Shown here: one piece after another, positions 7,463-15,371 of the stretch | Layout: each line of letters begins with the position of its first letter | Numbering within the stretch: the first letter of the stretch is position 1 | Source of the DNA: Paraburkholderia sp. C35 | GTDB lineage: Bacteria > Pseudomonadota > Gammaproteobacteria > Burkholderiales > Burkholderiaceae | Length of the DNA stretch: 64,000 nucleotides | NCBI RefSeq assembly: GCF_003121405.1 | Contig: NZ_QBUY01000043.1 | Span: 1 to 64,000 of the forward strand | Direction: 5' to 3' | The notes under the pieces: model-generated | Databases searched by the model: none | What the model was told of the DNA's origin: nothing | The model's input: only the letters and a program-made list of their open reading frames with translations | Translations under genes and position numbers: made by a program

Positions 7463-7855
7463 ATGGAAGTGGAACGGATTGAACGCATCGCAGTGGCCTT
7501 GCGACGCGCCGCAGAGCACGAACGCCTGTTGCCCTATCAGCGCTTTCACGCACTGTTCGGCGCGAGCGATCCGCTCACGGCCCGCTACGACGCGCTCGAA
7601 CGCGCCGTGGCGTCGCTCGGCGAGGTATCGAACATCGATTACGGCGTGCTGCTTGCGCTGAGCAACGGCTTGCCCGGCCCCGACTTTTTCCGCCGCTACC
7701 AGAAGCATCGCTTTGCGGACTATGTCGCGGTGATGGGGCCGCCCATCCATCGTCAGTCGATCAAGCGCAAGCGCCTGCTGGTCGAGGCCGAGCGCCGCCG
7801 CGTGTATGACGATGCAAGAAGAAAGGCGGCCAGCCACGCCGCAGAGCCCGCCTGA
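7463..7855 (+). CDS. Conserved small protein of unknown function
   Basis: A 130-residue charged soluble protein with no signal peptide or membrane segment. It is mostly predicted helix, with DPLTARYDALERAVASLGEV in the first half, a middle GLPGPDFFRRYQKHRF segment and a basic C-terminal tail rich in Arg. I do not recognise the family. The ATG at 7463 has a perfect GGAGGT four nt upstream. It lies downstream of an FNR-like box and 80 nt before an exported protein on the same strand, so both may respond to low oxygen; that is inference. Confidence 0.75.
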   Translation: MEVERIERIAVALRRAAEHERLLPYQRFHALFGASDPLTARYDALERAVASLGEVSNIDYGVLLALSNGLPGPDFFRRYQKHRFADYVAVMGPPIHRQSIKRKRLLVEAERRRVYDDARRKAASHAAEPA

Positions 7856-7935
7856 ACCGACGGCCAGATTCGCACGTGACACATCCCAACAATTCGGCCA
7901 CCGGACCCGAAGTCCAACTATCCGAGGAGTCTCTC

Positions 7936-8544
7936 ATGCAAGCTGCAGCTCGCCACCCGATTCGCATCCTCGCCATTGCGGCGGCATGCGCGGTGCTCGC
8001 CGCGCCCGCCCTCGACGCCCGCGCGCAGGACAATCCAGCATCCTCGCCTGCCCCGAATGCCGTCGGCACGGCTGCCGTCGCCGACGTGACGGCGCGCATC
8101 GTCAAGATAGACGCCGACAACAATGAAGTGACCATCCGCGGACCACGCGGTGGCCTGACCATTGTCGATGTCGATCCCGATGTCGGCGACGTGAAGAAAC
8201 TGAAAGTGGGCGACGAAGTGCACATCTCGTACAAGGGCGCGCTGCTGCTGTCGGCGGACAAGGTCGATACGAAGGGCGTGCGCTCCCGCGTCGAAACGCA
8301 GACGACCACGCCCGAGCAAGGTGGCGCATCGACGCAGACACGTCATGTGGAAGTCGTCGCTACCGTGCAGAAGATCGATCGCAAGAAGCGTCAGGTGACC
8401 TTGCGCGGGCCGGAACGCACTGTCGTGCTGCAGGTCGCGCCGGACGTCCCGCTCGACAAGCTCAAGGTCGGCGACAGTATCCGCGCAACTTATGCATCGG
8501 CGACGGCCGTGCAGATCACGCGCAACGGCACGCCGATCCAGTAA
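7936..8544 (+). CDS. Exported protein with duplicated beta domain
   Basis: A 202-residue secreted protein. The signal peptide covers about residues 1-32 and ends ARA-Q. The mature protein has two copies of one unit: ARIVKIDADNNEVTIRGPRG...KLKVGDEVHISYKGAL in the first half and ATVQKIDRKKRQVTLRGPER...KLKVGDSIRATYASA in the second, separated by a charged linker. The pattern (V-x-K-I-D, V-T-I/L-R-G-P, K-L-K-V-G-D) resembles small OB-like or copper-binding periplasmic modules, but no metal ligands (Met/His) stand out. ATG at 7936 has GAGGAG upstream. Function unknown. Confidence 0.82.
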   Translation: MQAAARHPIRILAIAAACAVLAAPALDARAQDNPASSPAPNAVGTAAVADVTARIVKIDADNNEVTIRGPRGGLTIVDVDPDVGDVKKLKVGDEVHISYKGALLLSADKVDTKGVRSRVETQTTTPEQGGASTQTRHVEVVATVQKIDRKKRQVTLRGPERTVVLQVAPDVPLDKLKVGDSIRATYASATAVQITRNGTPIQ

Positions 8545-8651
8545 TCGCCCTTTCGCGCCCTACCGTTTTGCCTGTCTTGCCGTCTTGCGTGCCGTGTCAT
8601 CGCGGCAGGACAGGCTTGTGCCGAACCTCGCAACACCTGTCTTTCTATCTG

Positions 8652-8894
8652 ATGCCCATCGAACCCTGGAAATCTCCGAAGCGCCGCGCGCGCCGCAAAA
8701 TGATCTGGAGCAAGGCGCACGTCGCGCTGGCCGCGATCGGCACCTTGTCGGCTGTTGCCGGCATTGCCGTCGCGATCAACGGCGGACTCGAATTCAACCG
8801 CACGAAGGTTTTCGTGGGCGTCGGCATCATCGTCGTGTCGACTGTTCTTTACGTGTCGATGCTATTCGTCGACGACCACGACAGCGCCGGTTAG
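8652..8894 (+). CDS. Small two-helix membrane protein
   Basis: An 80-residue protein with a basic N-terminus (KSPKRRARRK) and two hydrophobic segments (about residues 20-38 and 52-70), joined by a short loop and ending in FVDDHDSAG. No family recognised. The start is uncertain: ATG at 8652 is used, ATG at 8700 is possible. Its TAG stop overlaps the TAA stop of the opposite-strand GGDEF gene by three bases (8892-8894). Confidence 0.6.
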   Translation: MPIEPWKSPKRRARRKMIWSKAHVALAAIGTLSAVAGIAVAINGGLEFNRTKVFVGVGIIVVSTVLYVSMLFVDDHDSAG

Positions 8895-9985
8895 ATCAAA
8901 AGCGTCGCCACGCGGTTGCGACCGTCGCTCTTGGCCTTGTACATCGCGCGGTCCGCTTCGTCGACGAGCGTGCGGCCGAGCCCATCGAGATCGGCGCCTT
9001 GCTGCATCGAGTGCGCCGATACGCCGATCGATACCGTCAACGCGATGCGTGCTCCATCGTCGCCGCGCAGTTCCAGCTGCGCGACCGCGGCGCGCATGCG
9101 CTCGGCCACCACCAGAGAATCCTTCAGGTCGCCTTGCAGCAGGACCGCGAACTCTTCGCCGCCGTAGCGCGCGATCGTGTCGCCGAGCCGCGTCTGCTTG
9201 CGCAGGCATGCGCCCACCATCGCCAGCGCGCGGTCGCCGACGGCGTGACCGTGCTGGTCGTTGATCGGCTTGAAGGTGTCGATATCGATGAAGAGGCAAC
9301 CAAGTGGCAGCCGGTAGCGCGACGCGCGCGTGGTCTCTTCGCGCAACCGCTCGTCGAAGTAGCGCCGGTTGGGCAAGCCCGTGAGGGCATCGGTTGCGCC
9401 CAGCCGTTCGAGTTGCTCGCGATGCGCGACGTTATCGAGGCTGGCCGCGACGATCACCGCGAAGCGCTCCAGCATGTCGGTTGCCATGCCGGGCGAAAAG
9501 CGGCTTTCGTTGTCGCTCGCGAGGCACATGTAGCCGTGCGGCACGCCGTTGGCCGCGAGCGGCAGAAGCGCCACGCTGGCGGGCTGTGCGTCGGCGGCGA
9601 ACCATGCATCGGAGGCCGCGCCGGTCATCGCGGCAGGCGTGCCCAGCCACGGCCGGCCTTGTGCGCAGAGTTGCGCAGCCGTTTCGCCCATTTCGCGCGC
9701 GGGTTTCAGCGACGAGCCGGCGCTCACGCTGGCCTTGCTGGACGGATGCCGCAGCGCCAGTTCATGCAGCAGCGGCAAGGTGTCGTTGAGCCACAACGTC
9801 ACGCGCTCCAGTCCGAATTCGCGCGGCAAATAGTCGAGCAACACCCGGCATAGCGACTGGAAATCCTGCGCGCGGATCAGTTGCAACTCGACATCCTGGA
9901 AGCGGCGCAACGTGCGTTCGTTGCGTTGCACTGTGTCGACGAGTGCGCGAAGGCGGACGGACTGGGGCGTGTGTGGTGTGCTCAT
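8891..9985 (-). CDS. Diguanylate cyclase with DUF484/GAF-like sensor
   Basis: A 364-residue soluble protein. Residues 1-190 resemble a DUF484/GAF-like sensor (VQRNERTLRRFQDVELQLIRA, then a GAF-type core LAANGVPHGYMCLASDN). Residues 200-364 are a GGDEF domain that makes cyclic di-GMP from two GTP: it keeps DALTGLPNRRYFDERL, the active site YGGEEF, and an inhibitory I-site RLGD five residues before it, so it should be active and product-inhibited. No membrane segment, so it senses a cytoplasmic signal. Start taken at ATG 9985; a longer frame upstream has no support. Confidence 0.9.
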   Translation of the reverse strand: MSTPHTPQSVRLRALVDTVQRNERTLRRFQDVELQLIRAQDFQSLCRVLLDYLPREFGLERVTLWLNDTLPLLHELALRHPSSKASVSAGSSLKPAREMGETAAQLCAQGRPWLGTPAAMTGAASDAWFAADAQPASVALLPLAANGVPHGYMCLASDNESRFSPGMATDMLERFAVIVAASLDNVAHREQLERLGATDALTGLPNRRYFDERLREETTRASRYRLPLGCLFIDIDTFKPINDQHGHAVGDRALAMVGACLRKQTRLGDTIARYGGEEFAVLLQGDLKDSLVVAERMRAAVAQLELRGDDGARIALTVSIGVSAHSMQQGADLDGLGRTLVDEADRAMYKAKSDGRNRVATLLI

Positions 9986-10129
9986 CTGGGCCGTTGCATT
10001 GGGGCCCGGTACAGAGGCCCAACGACTGGTTATCGGCCTCGAAGCGCATTTGCTTGAGGCCGATCCATGCAACGGCCGCGCATCGCGGCGATGCGCCTGG
10101 TGCGGCGCAGGTTACGGCGCCTGGTGCAT

Positions 10130-10324
10130 TTATGAGCGCCGGCCGAGCGCCGCTTCGATCTTCTGGTCGGTCTTGTACTGGCTCAACGCATACACCGACC
10201 AGATCGCCGCAGGCAGCCAGCCGATGATGGTGATCTGCAGCAGCAGGCAGATGATGCCCGCGATCGGACGGCCAATCGTGAAGAACTGGAACCACGGCAA
10301 CAGCAGGGCAAGCAACAGGCGCAT
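10130..10324 (-). CDS. YqaE/Pmp3 family membrane protein
   Basis: A 64-residue protein made of two membrane helices with the Pmp3/YqaE pattern (LLPWFQFFTIGRPIAGIICLLLQITIIGWLPAAIWSVYAL). Members are stress-linked proteolipids that affect membrane potential in yeast and plants; bacterial roles are poorly known. AAGGAAGTTAC precedes the ATG at 10324. It follows ybjQ on the same strand after 45 nt and may be cotranscribed with it. Confidence 0.85.
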   Translation of the reverse strand: MRLLLALLLPWFQFFTIGRPIAGIICLLLQITIIGWLPAAIWSVYALSQYKTDQKIEAALGRRS

Positions 10325-10369
10325 GTAACTTCCTTTCTATGAGTGAGTGCAGAGGTTGAAAAACGTCGC

Positions 10370-10705
10370 TCAGACGTCGCGGCGCACATGGACGGCCGTG
10401 CCATAGCACAGCACTTCCGTCACGCCCGCGCCGATCTCGGTCGCATCGTAACGCATGCCGATGACGGCATTCGCGCCTAGCGACGCCGCTTCGGCGAGCA
10501 TGCGCTCGTACGCGTCGAGCCGCGCGCGCTCGCACAGCGACGTGTACAGCGAGATATTGCCGCCGAAAATGGTTTGCAGCCCCGCGCCGATCGCGCCCAC
10601 CACCGAGCGCGACCGCACGATGATGCCGCGCACGATGCCCAGCGACGTATCGACGCTATAGCCAGGCAAATCGAAGGTCGTGGAGACCATGTTGCGTTCG
10701 ATCAT
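10370..10705 (-). CDS. YbjQ (DUF74) family protein
   Basis: A 111-residue protein of the UPF0145/YbjQ family: homopentameric small proteins with unknown biochemical role. The family core IVRGIIVRSRS, then the long YERMLAEAASLGANAVIGMRYD helix-strand and TEVLCYGTAVHV are all present. Start ATG at 10705 is preceded by AGGGAGAGCAACGAT. It sits 30 nt downstream of the TauE/SafE gene, likely in one transcript with it and yqaE. Confidence 0.88.
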   Translation of the reverse strand: MIERNMVSTTFDLPGYSVDTSLGIVRGIIVRSRSVVGAIGAGLQTIFGGNISLYTSLCERARLDAYERMLAEAASLGANAVIGMRYDATEIGAGVTEVLCYGTAVHVRRDV

Positions 10706-10735
10706 ATCGTTGCTCTCCCTGTTGAAGCGGTTCGA

Positions 10736-11458
10736 TCAGCGCCCGGCCGCCCACAGCAGCGACAGGCCGGACGACAGCATCAGGCCGTCGACCACCAGCC
10801 GGAACGTGCCCGGACTCATGCGCACGACGATGCGCCGCGCGCAGAACGCGCCCGCCATCAGCGCGGAGCCGGTGATCAGTCCGTCCAGCACGACATGCAG
10901 CGGCAGCGCGCCGAAGTGGTTGAACGTCGCGACCTTCGCGGCGTAGACGGCGAGCGAGCCGGCGGCTTCCGTCGCGAGGAACGCGCCTTTGACGAGGCCA
11001 TAGCCCATGAATACGGGCACCGTGATCGGCCCCGTCGATACGACGATGCCCGTCAGAAAGCCGACAGGCGCACCGATGGCCGCGAGATGCCACGGCGAAA
11101 AGCGCACGGCGCGCTTTGCGAGCCAGCGGCGCGCGGGCACCATCGCGACGAAGAACAGGCCGAGCGCGATCTCGACGGCATGCGGCGGTAGCGCCAGCAG
11201 CGTGCGCACGCCGAGCGCCGCGCCCGGCACGGCCGTCGAGCAGTACGCGCCGCACGCGCGCCAGTCGATCTCGCGCCACCACGCCAGCACCTTGCCGAAA
11301 TTGCCCATGATGGCCGCGATCGCCATGACGGGCACAGCCTGCTGCGGCCCATACAGCATCACGAGGACAGGCATCAGCATCATCGACGAACCCGTGCCGA
11401 TCACGCCGCTCAGCGTGCCTGCCGCAAGTCCGACGGCAAGGACCAACAGATAACCCAT
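10736..11458 (-). CDS. TauE/SafE (TSUP) family anion exporter
   Basis: A 240-residue membrane protein with seven to eight hydrophobic segments and the TSUP pattern: an N-terminal GLAAGTLSGVIGTGSSMMLMPVL repeat and a second copy VGFLTGIVVSTGPITVPVFMGYG. The family moves sulfite, sulfoacetate or other organosulfonates across the inner membrane. Start ATG at 11458 is chosen because AACGGGA lies at usual distance; ATGs at 11464 and 11488 are in frame. First gene of a probable tauE-ybjQ-yqaE unit. Substrate unknown. Confidence 0.85.
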   Translation of the reverse strand: MGYLLVLAVGLAAGTLSGVIGTGSSMMLMPVLVMLYGPQQAVPVMAIAAIMGNFGKVLAWWREIDWRACGAYCSTAVPGAALGVRTLLALPPHAVEIALGLFFVAMVPARRWLAKRAVRFSPWHLAAIGAPVGFLTGIVVSTGPITVPVFMGYGLVKGAFLATEAAGSLAVYAAKVATFNHFGALPLHVVLDGLITGSALMAGAFCARRIVVRMSPGTFRLVVDGLMLSSGLSLLWAAGR

Positions 11459-11687
11459 CTGCATTCCCGTTAGAAGCGTTGGCGCCATGCTACTGGAAAT
11501 TGGCGGCGCATCCAGCAAAGTTGTGACGAATCCCAGCCGGCCGTTATTTATTTGCTTGCCTGACTGCATCCGATTGCTGCTACAACTCGTATTGCATACA
11601 GGCGGCGCTCGGCCTTTTTTGTCTGTGGAATGCGTGCGGGCCGATGCGTGTATCGACGTGTGCTGTGTAGAACCGAAGGAAAACACG

Positions 11688-12605
11688 ATGTTGAGCGAAT
11701 CCAACAGAATGTTCGTTGCCGGTGGTCTGCTGATCGGCACGCTGGTGCTCGGGGCGCTTGGGCTTCAGTTCGGTAATCGTCTGTCGTCGGCGAAAGAGGC
11801 GGACGCGCGCGTCGATAGCGCGCTGTCTTCCACCGCGCGGCCCGTGATGCCCGACGCTTCCAGTGACGACCGGCGCAATGCGGGCATCGCGCGCGTGCTG
11901 CAGGCGGTGCACGACAGCCTGCAACGCGGCGATCTCGCGTCCGCGCACCTGCTCCTCGACGCAGTGCTGACCATGCGCAGCGACGAGCCGCAGGCGCTGC
12001 TGCTGAAAAAGGAACTGGCCGCGCGCGAAGAGAAGGCGCGTAACGACAAGGATCGGGTAGCGCTGGCATCCGTACCCGACGATCGAAACGCCACACCGCC
12101 GGCACAGCATGCGAAAGCTGCCGTCAAGACCACGCCCACGCATGCGCGAGCTGTTCCGTCTCGGCGTGTGAATCAGGTCCCGTCGACACGTGCCGTAACG
12201 ACGAACGACACAACGCCATCAGTCGATCTCCGCTCCAACGCGACAACCGGCAATGCCACGACAACGGCTCCGGCCGTCGTCAATACGCCCTTGCTTCAAC
12301 CTCATGTGCAGCCGCCGGAAACGGCTAGCGCTGCCCCGTTGCAGACGGCCGCTGCGCCGACCGTGCCGTCAGCACAGACGGCTACGCCGCCGTCATCGTC
12401 CTCATCGGAACCGGCTTCTCGCGAGTCCTCCGCTCCGCCCGTCTTCGCTGCTACAGGCGGCGGACCGAAGACACGCGCCGAAGTACGCGACGAACTGAAC
12501 CGCGCACGCTCGAACGGCACGATGTCGCGCTTCGGCAATCCTGACCCGTATGGTCCAGGCGGCGCGCCGAGCCACAGCGATCAGCCATCGGCACGTCCTT
12601 TATAA
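11688..12605 (+). CDS. Single-pass membrane protein with Pro/Thr/Ala-rich tail
   Basis: A 305-residue protein. One membrane helix lies at residues 9-27 (AGGLLIGTLVLGALGLQFG), followed by a short helical region that looks like a TPR-type pair (ARVLQAVHDSLQRGDLASAHLLLDAVLTMRSDEPQALLLKKELA), then about 150 residues of Pro/Thr/Ala/Ser-rich low complexity, and a conserved-looking end TRAEVRDELNRARSNGTMSRFGNPDPYGPGG. ATG at 11688 has AAGGAAAACACG upstream. The C-terminal block resembles the DUF4148-type ends of Burkholderia exported proteins, so the tail may be periplasmic. Function unknown. Confidence 0.75.
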   Translation: MLSESNRMFVAGGLLIGTLVLGALGLQFGNRLSSAKEADARVDSALSSTARPVMPDASSDDRRNAGIARVLQAVHDSLQRGDLASAHLLLDAVLTMRSDEPQALLLKKELAAREEKARNDKDRVALASVPDDRNATPPAQHAKAAVKTTPTHARAVPSRRVNQVPSTRAVTTNDTTPSVDLRSNATTGNATTTAPAVVNTPLLQPHVQPPETASAAPLQTAAAPTVPSAQTATPPSSSSSEPASRESSAPPVFAATGGGPKTRAEVRDELNRARSNGTMSRFGNPDPYGPGGAPSHSDQPSARPL

Positions 12606-12871
12606 ATCCGTCGCGGCCTGGCCAATCGGTCCGCATTGCGAACCATATTCGCATTGAGTGCCAATCTCCGACGCGACTGGCCCCCACTTGCGTGCATCAT
12701 GCGCAGCGTAGTGGTTAACCCGTCAATCTATTCCTGCAAAGCATCTCCGAATAACGTCCAATTCCGTGCCAGATCGGGAACACGGCCTGTTGGCGCATCT
12801 TCGCGCGTCGCCTACAATGGTCTGCTATGCGAACCCACCCTTCGCAACCGATTGACACGGAATCGAACCAC

Positions 12872-13738
12872 ATGACAGCATTCGCCCGTAGCACCCAGGC
12901 AGACGACGTCCGCAGCCCAGAGCCGAAGCACGCGACAGAATCCCGCGACATCGCCCGCTTCGACGACCAGCAGTACGAGACGGACCGACAGTTCGTCACG
13001 GCACTGGCTCGCGGCCTCGAACTGCTGCGCTGCTTCGGCCTGAAAGAGCGGCATCTCGGCCTGACCGAACTGGCGCGTCGAACGGGCTTGCCGAAAGGCA
13101 CCGTCGCGCGGCTGGCCGGCACGCTGGCGAAGCTCGGCTATCTGCGCTACGACGCGCAGCTCGGCAAGTACAGTCTCGGCACGGGCGTGCTGTCGCTGGG
13201 TTACGCGATGCTGTCGAATCTCGACATCCGTGATCTGGCGCGACCGCTGATGCAGGAACTGGCCGAATACGCGGGCTGCTCGGTGGCCATTGGCGTGCGC
13301 GACCGGATGTCGATGATGTACGTCGAATGGGTGCGCAGCAGCGCGCCCATCACGGTGATGCGCAGCATCGGCACGCGTTTGCCGATCGCGACGACGTCGA
13401 TGGGCCGCGCGTATCTCGCCGCCGCCGGCGACGCAGAGCGCAGCGAGGTGCTGGAACAGGTGCGCACGCAGGACGAAGCGGCCTGGCCGCGCGTCGAACG
13501 CGGCGTGAATGACGCGATGGAGGATTACGCCACGCGTGGCTTCTGCCTGTCGTATGGCGACTGGGATGCGGACATCGCGAGTGTCGGCGCGCCGTTCACG
13601 GCGCCCGACGGCACGCAGATGGCCTTCAATTGCGGCGGCCCTGCCTTCGTGCTGGGCCGCGACAAGCTGGTGAACGACATCGGTCCGCGGCTCGCGGCCC
13701 TTGTCAAACGAGTGGAAGCCGCCATCGGGCGGCGATGA
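12872..13738 (+). CDS. IclR-family transcriptional regulator
   Basis: A 288-residue regulator. The winged HTH covers about residues 40-100 (RGLELLRCFGLKERHLGLTELARRTGLPKGTVARLAGTLAKLGYL), followed by the effector-binding IclR domain with SMGRAYLAAAGDAER and the FCLSYGDWDADIASVGAPF core. IclR proteins bind small organic acids and control catabolic genes. It lies 80 nt upstream of an acyl-CoA dehydrogenase on the same strand, its likely target. The start is uncertain: ATG 12872 is used; ATG 12827 would add 15 residues, but is only 8 nt from a TACAAT -10-like site. Confidence 0.9.
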   Translation: MTAFARSTQADDVRSPEPKHATESRDIARFDDQQYETDRQFVTALARGLELLRCFGLKERHLGLTELARRTGLPKGTVARLAGTLAKLGYLRYDAQLGKYSLGTGVLSLGYAMLSNLDIRDLARPLMQELAEYAGCSVAIGVRDRMSMMYVEWVRSSAPITVMRSIGTRLPIATTSMGRAYLAAAGDAERSEVLEQVRTQDEAAWPRVERGVNDAMEDYATRGFCLSYGDWDADIASVGAPFTAPDGTQMAFNCGGPAFVLGRDKLVNDIGPRLAALVKRVEAAIGRR

Positions 13739-13818
13739 AGAAGAACTCGCGCGGCATGCCTGAAGCGTTCATGCGAACGCACAACGCAAACCGCGCCATA
13801 GCGAACAGGTAATACACA

Positions 13819-14973
13819 ATGATCCGCGATCAGGAAACACTGTCCATTCTGCTTGATTCGCTGTCGCGCTTCGTGCGCGAACGGCTCGTGCCCGCTGAAA
13901 ACGAAGTCGCCGAAACAGATGAAATCCCCGCTGCGATCGTCGATGAAATGCGCGAGCTGGGTCTGTTCGGGCTGTCGATTCCCGAAGAATACGGCGGCCT
14001 CGGCCTCACGATGGAAGAGGAAGTACTCGCCGCGTTCGAGATCGCGAAGACCTCGCCTGCGTTCCGTTCGCTGATCGGCACCAACAACGGCATCGGCTCG
14101 CAAGGGTTGATCATCGACGGCACCGATGAGCAGAAGCACTACTATCTGCCGAAGCTCGCATCGGGTGAACTGATCGCGTCGTTTGCGCTGACGGAGCCGG
14201 GCTCCGGATCAGACGCAGCCTCGCTGCGCACGACTGCCGTGCGCGACGGCGATCACTACGTCATCAACGGCACCAAGCGCTTCATTACCAACGCGCCCGA
14301 AGCCGGCATCTACACGGTGATGGCACGCACCAACCCCGAGATCAAAGGCGCGGGCGGCATCTCGGCGTTCATCGTCGAAAAAGGCACGCCCGGTTTGTCG
14401 CTCGGGAAGATCGACAAGAAGATGGGCCAGAAAGGCGCGCATACCTGCGACGTGATCTTCGAGAACTGCCGCGTGCCGGCTTCGAACATCATCGGCGGCA
14501 AGGAGGATGTCGGCTTCAAGACCGCGATGAAGGTGCTCGACAAAGGGCGCCTGCATATCTCGGCGATCTGCGTCGGCGCCGCCGAGCGCATGCTCGACGA
14601 TGCGCTGCGCTATGCGATGGAGCGCAAGCAGTTCGGCCAGCCGATCGCCGAGTTTCAACTCGTGCAGGCCATGCTCGCCGACAGCCGCGCGGAAATCTAC
14701 GCCGCGCGCTCGATGGTGCTCGATGCCGCGCGCCGCCGCGACGACAAACAGGATGTTTCGACGGAAGCGTCGTGCTGCAAGCTGTTCGCTTCGGAAATGT
14801 GCGGCCGCGTCGCCGATCGCGCGGTGCAGATTCATGGCGGCGCGGGCTATGTGTCCGAGTACGCTGTCGAGCGCTTCTATCGCGATGTGCGCCTGTTCCG
14901 CATTTACGAAGGCACCACGCAAATCCAGCAACTGGTGATCGCGCGCAACATGATTCGCGACGCAGGCCGTTAA
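13819..14973 (+). CDS. Acyl-CoA dehydrogenase
   Basis: A 384-residue FAD enzyme that makes the first double bond of an acyl-CoA. It shows the two family signatures: ALTEPGSGSDAASLRTTA (FAD/substrate contact) and QIHGGAGYVSEYAVERFYRD near the C-terminus, and the catalytic Glu in IYEGTTQIQ. Full family length. Electrons would pass to ETF. It follows the IclR gene by 80 nt and is closed by a hairpin at 14987-15019. Chain length or branching of the substrate cannot be read from sequence. Confidence 0.95.
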   Translation: MIRDQETLSILLDSLSRFVRERLVPAENEVAETDEIPAAIVDEMRELGLFGLSIPEEYGGLGLTMEEEVLAAFEIAKTSPAFRSLIGTNNGIGSQGLIIDGTDEQKHYYLPKLASGELIASFALTEPGSGSDAASLRTTAVRDGDHYVINGTKRFITNAPEAGIYTVMARTNPEIKGAGGISAFIVEKGTPGLSLGKIDKKMGQKGAHTCDVIFENCRVPASNIIGGKEDVGFKTAMKVLDKGRLHISAICVGAAERMLDDALRYAMERKQFGQPIAEFQLVQAMLADSRAEIYAARSMVLDAARRRDDKQDVSTEASCCKLFASEMCGRVADRAVQIHGGAGYVSEYAVERFYRDVRLFRIYEGTTQIQQLVIARNMIRDAGR

Positions 14974-14986
14974 ACCTTTCCCCTCT

Positions 14987-15019
14987 GGATCAAGGCGGTT
15001 TTTACAACTGCCTTGATCC
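14987..15019 (+). terminator. Stem-loop after acyl-CoA dehydrogenase gene
   Basis: A 14-bp stem with one G-T pair (14987-15000 with 15006-15019). There is no T run after it, so it is a weak intrinsic terminator or an RNA-end protecting stem. Its right arm overlaps an FNR-like box. Confidence 0.55.
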
Positions 15020-15026
15020 ATGTCAA
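15013..15026 (+). promoter_or_regulatory. FNR/ANR-like operator upstream of DUF3141-pta-ackA-fabI
   Basis: TTGATCCATGTCAA matches TTGA-N6-TCAA, one base off the FNR consensus. Its centre is about 83 nt upstream of the start predicted from the promoter at 15068-15096, close to the spacing seen for distal class I sites. Confidence 0.5.
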
Positions 15027-15067
15027 TACATTGATAAGCCTGCTTCAAACACCAGGCTTATTTGACG

Positions 15068-15096
15068 TTGCCAGAAGAATCATCGCGTCCTACACT
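15068..15096 (+). promoter_or_regulatory. Candidate sigma70 promoter of DUF3141 operon
   Basis: TTGCCA (15068-15073), 17-nt spacer, TACACT (15091-15096). The transcript would have a leader of about 270 nt with two further GC stems (TGCACACACGC/GCGTGTGCA near 15120-15150 and GCGCCTCGTCGAGGCGC near 15210-15226). Confidence 0.45.
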
Positions 15097-15371
15097 GGCT
15101 TATTGACGCAATGCAACAAGTGCACACACGCGCTTCGCCTGCGTGTGCAACACGCATTCATCACAGCGTCATGCTTCTGCCATTTTTATCGCTGATCTTG
15201 ATCGAAGCCGCGCCTCGTCGAGGCGCGTTGATGTCTCGCCCTGGTTTCAGGCCGCGCGACTCATTGCGACGATGCACGCGCATCGGGTAAGCGTTTCATG
15301 CGGGCATCGGGCGCGCATGTGAGCCTCGCATGAGACCACGGCGCCGACCCTTTGACGGAGCAGATGCGACC

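Noticed and set aside
8492..9853. Long plus-strand frame opposite the GGDEF gene
   Set aside because: Arg/His/Ala-rich nonsense composition; the minus strand has an intact GGDEF domain.
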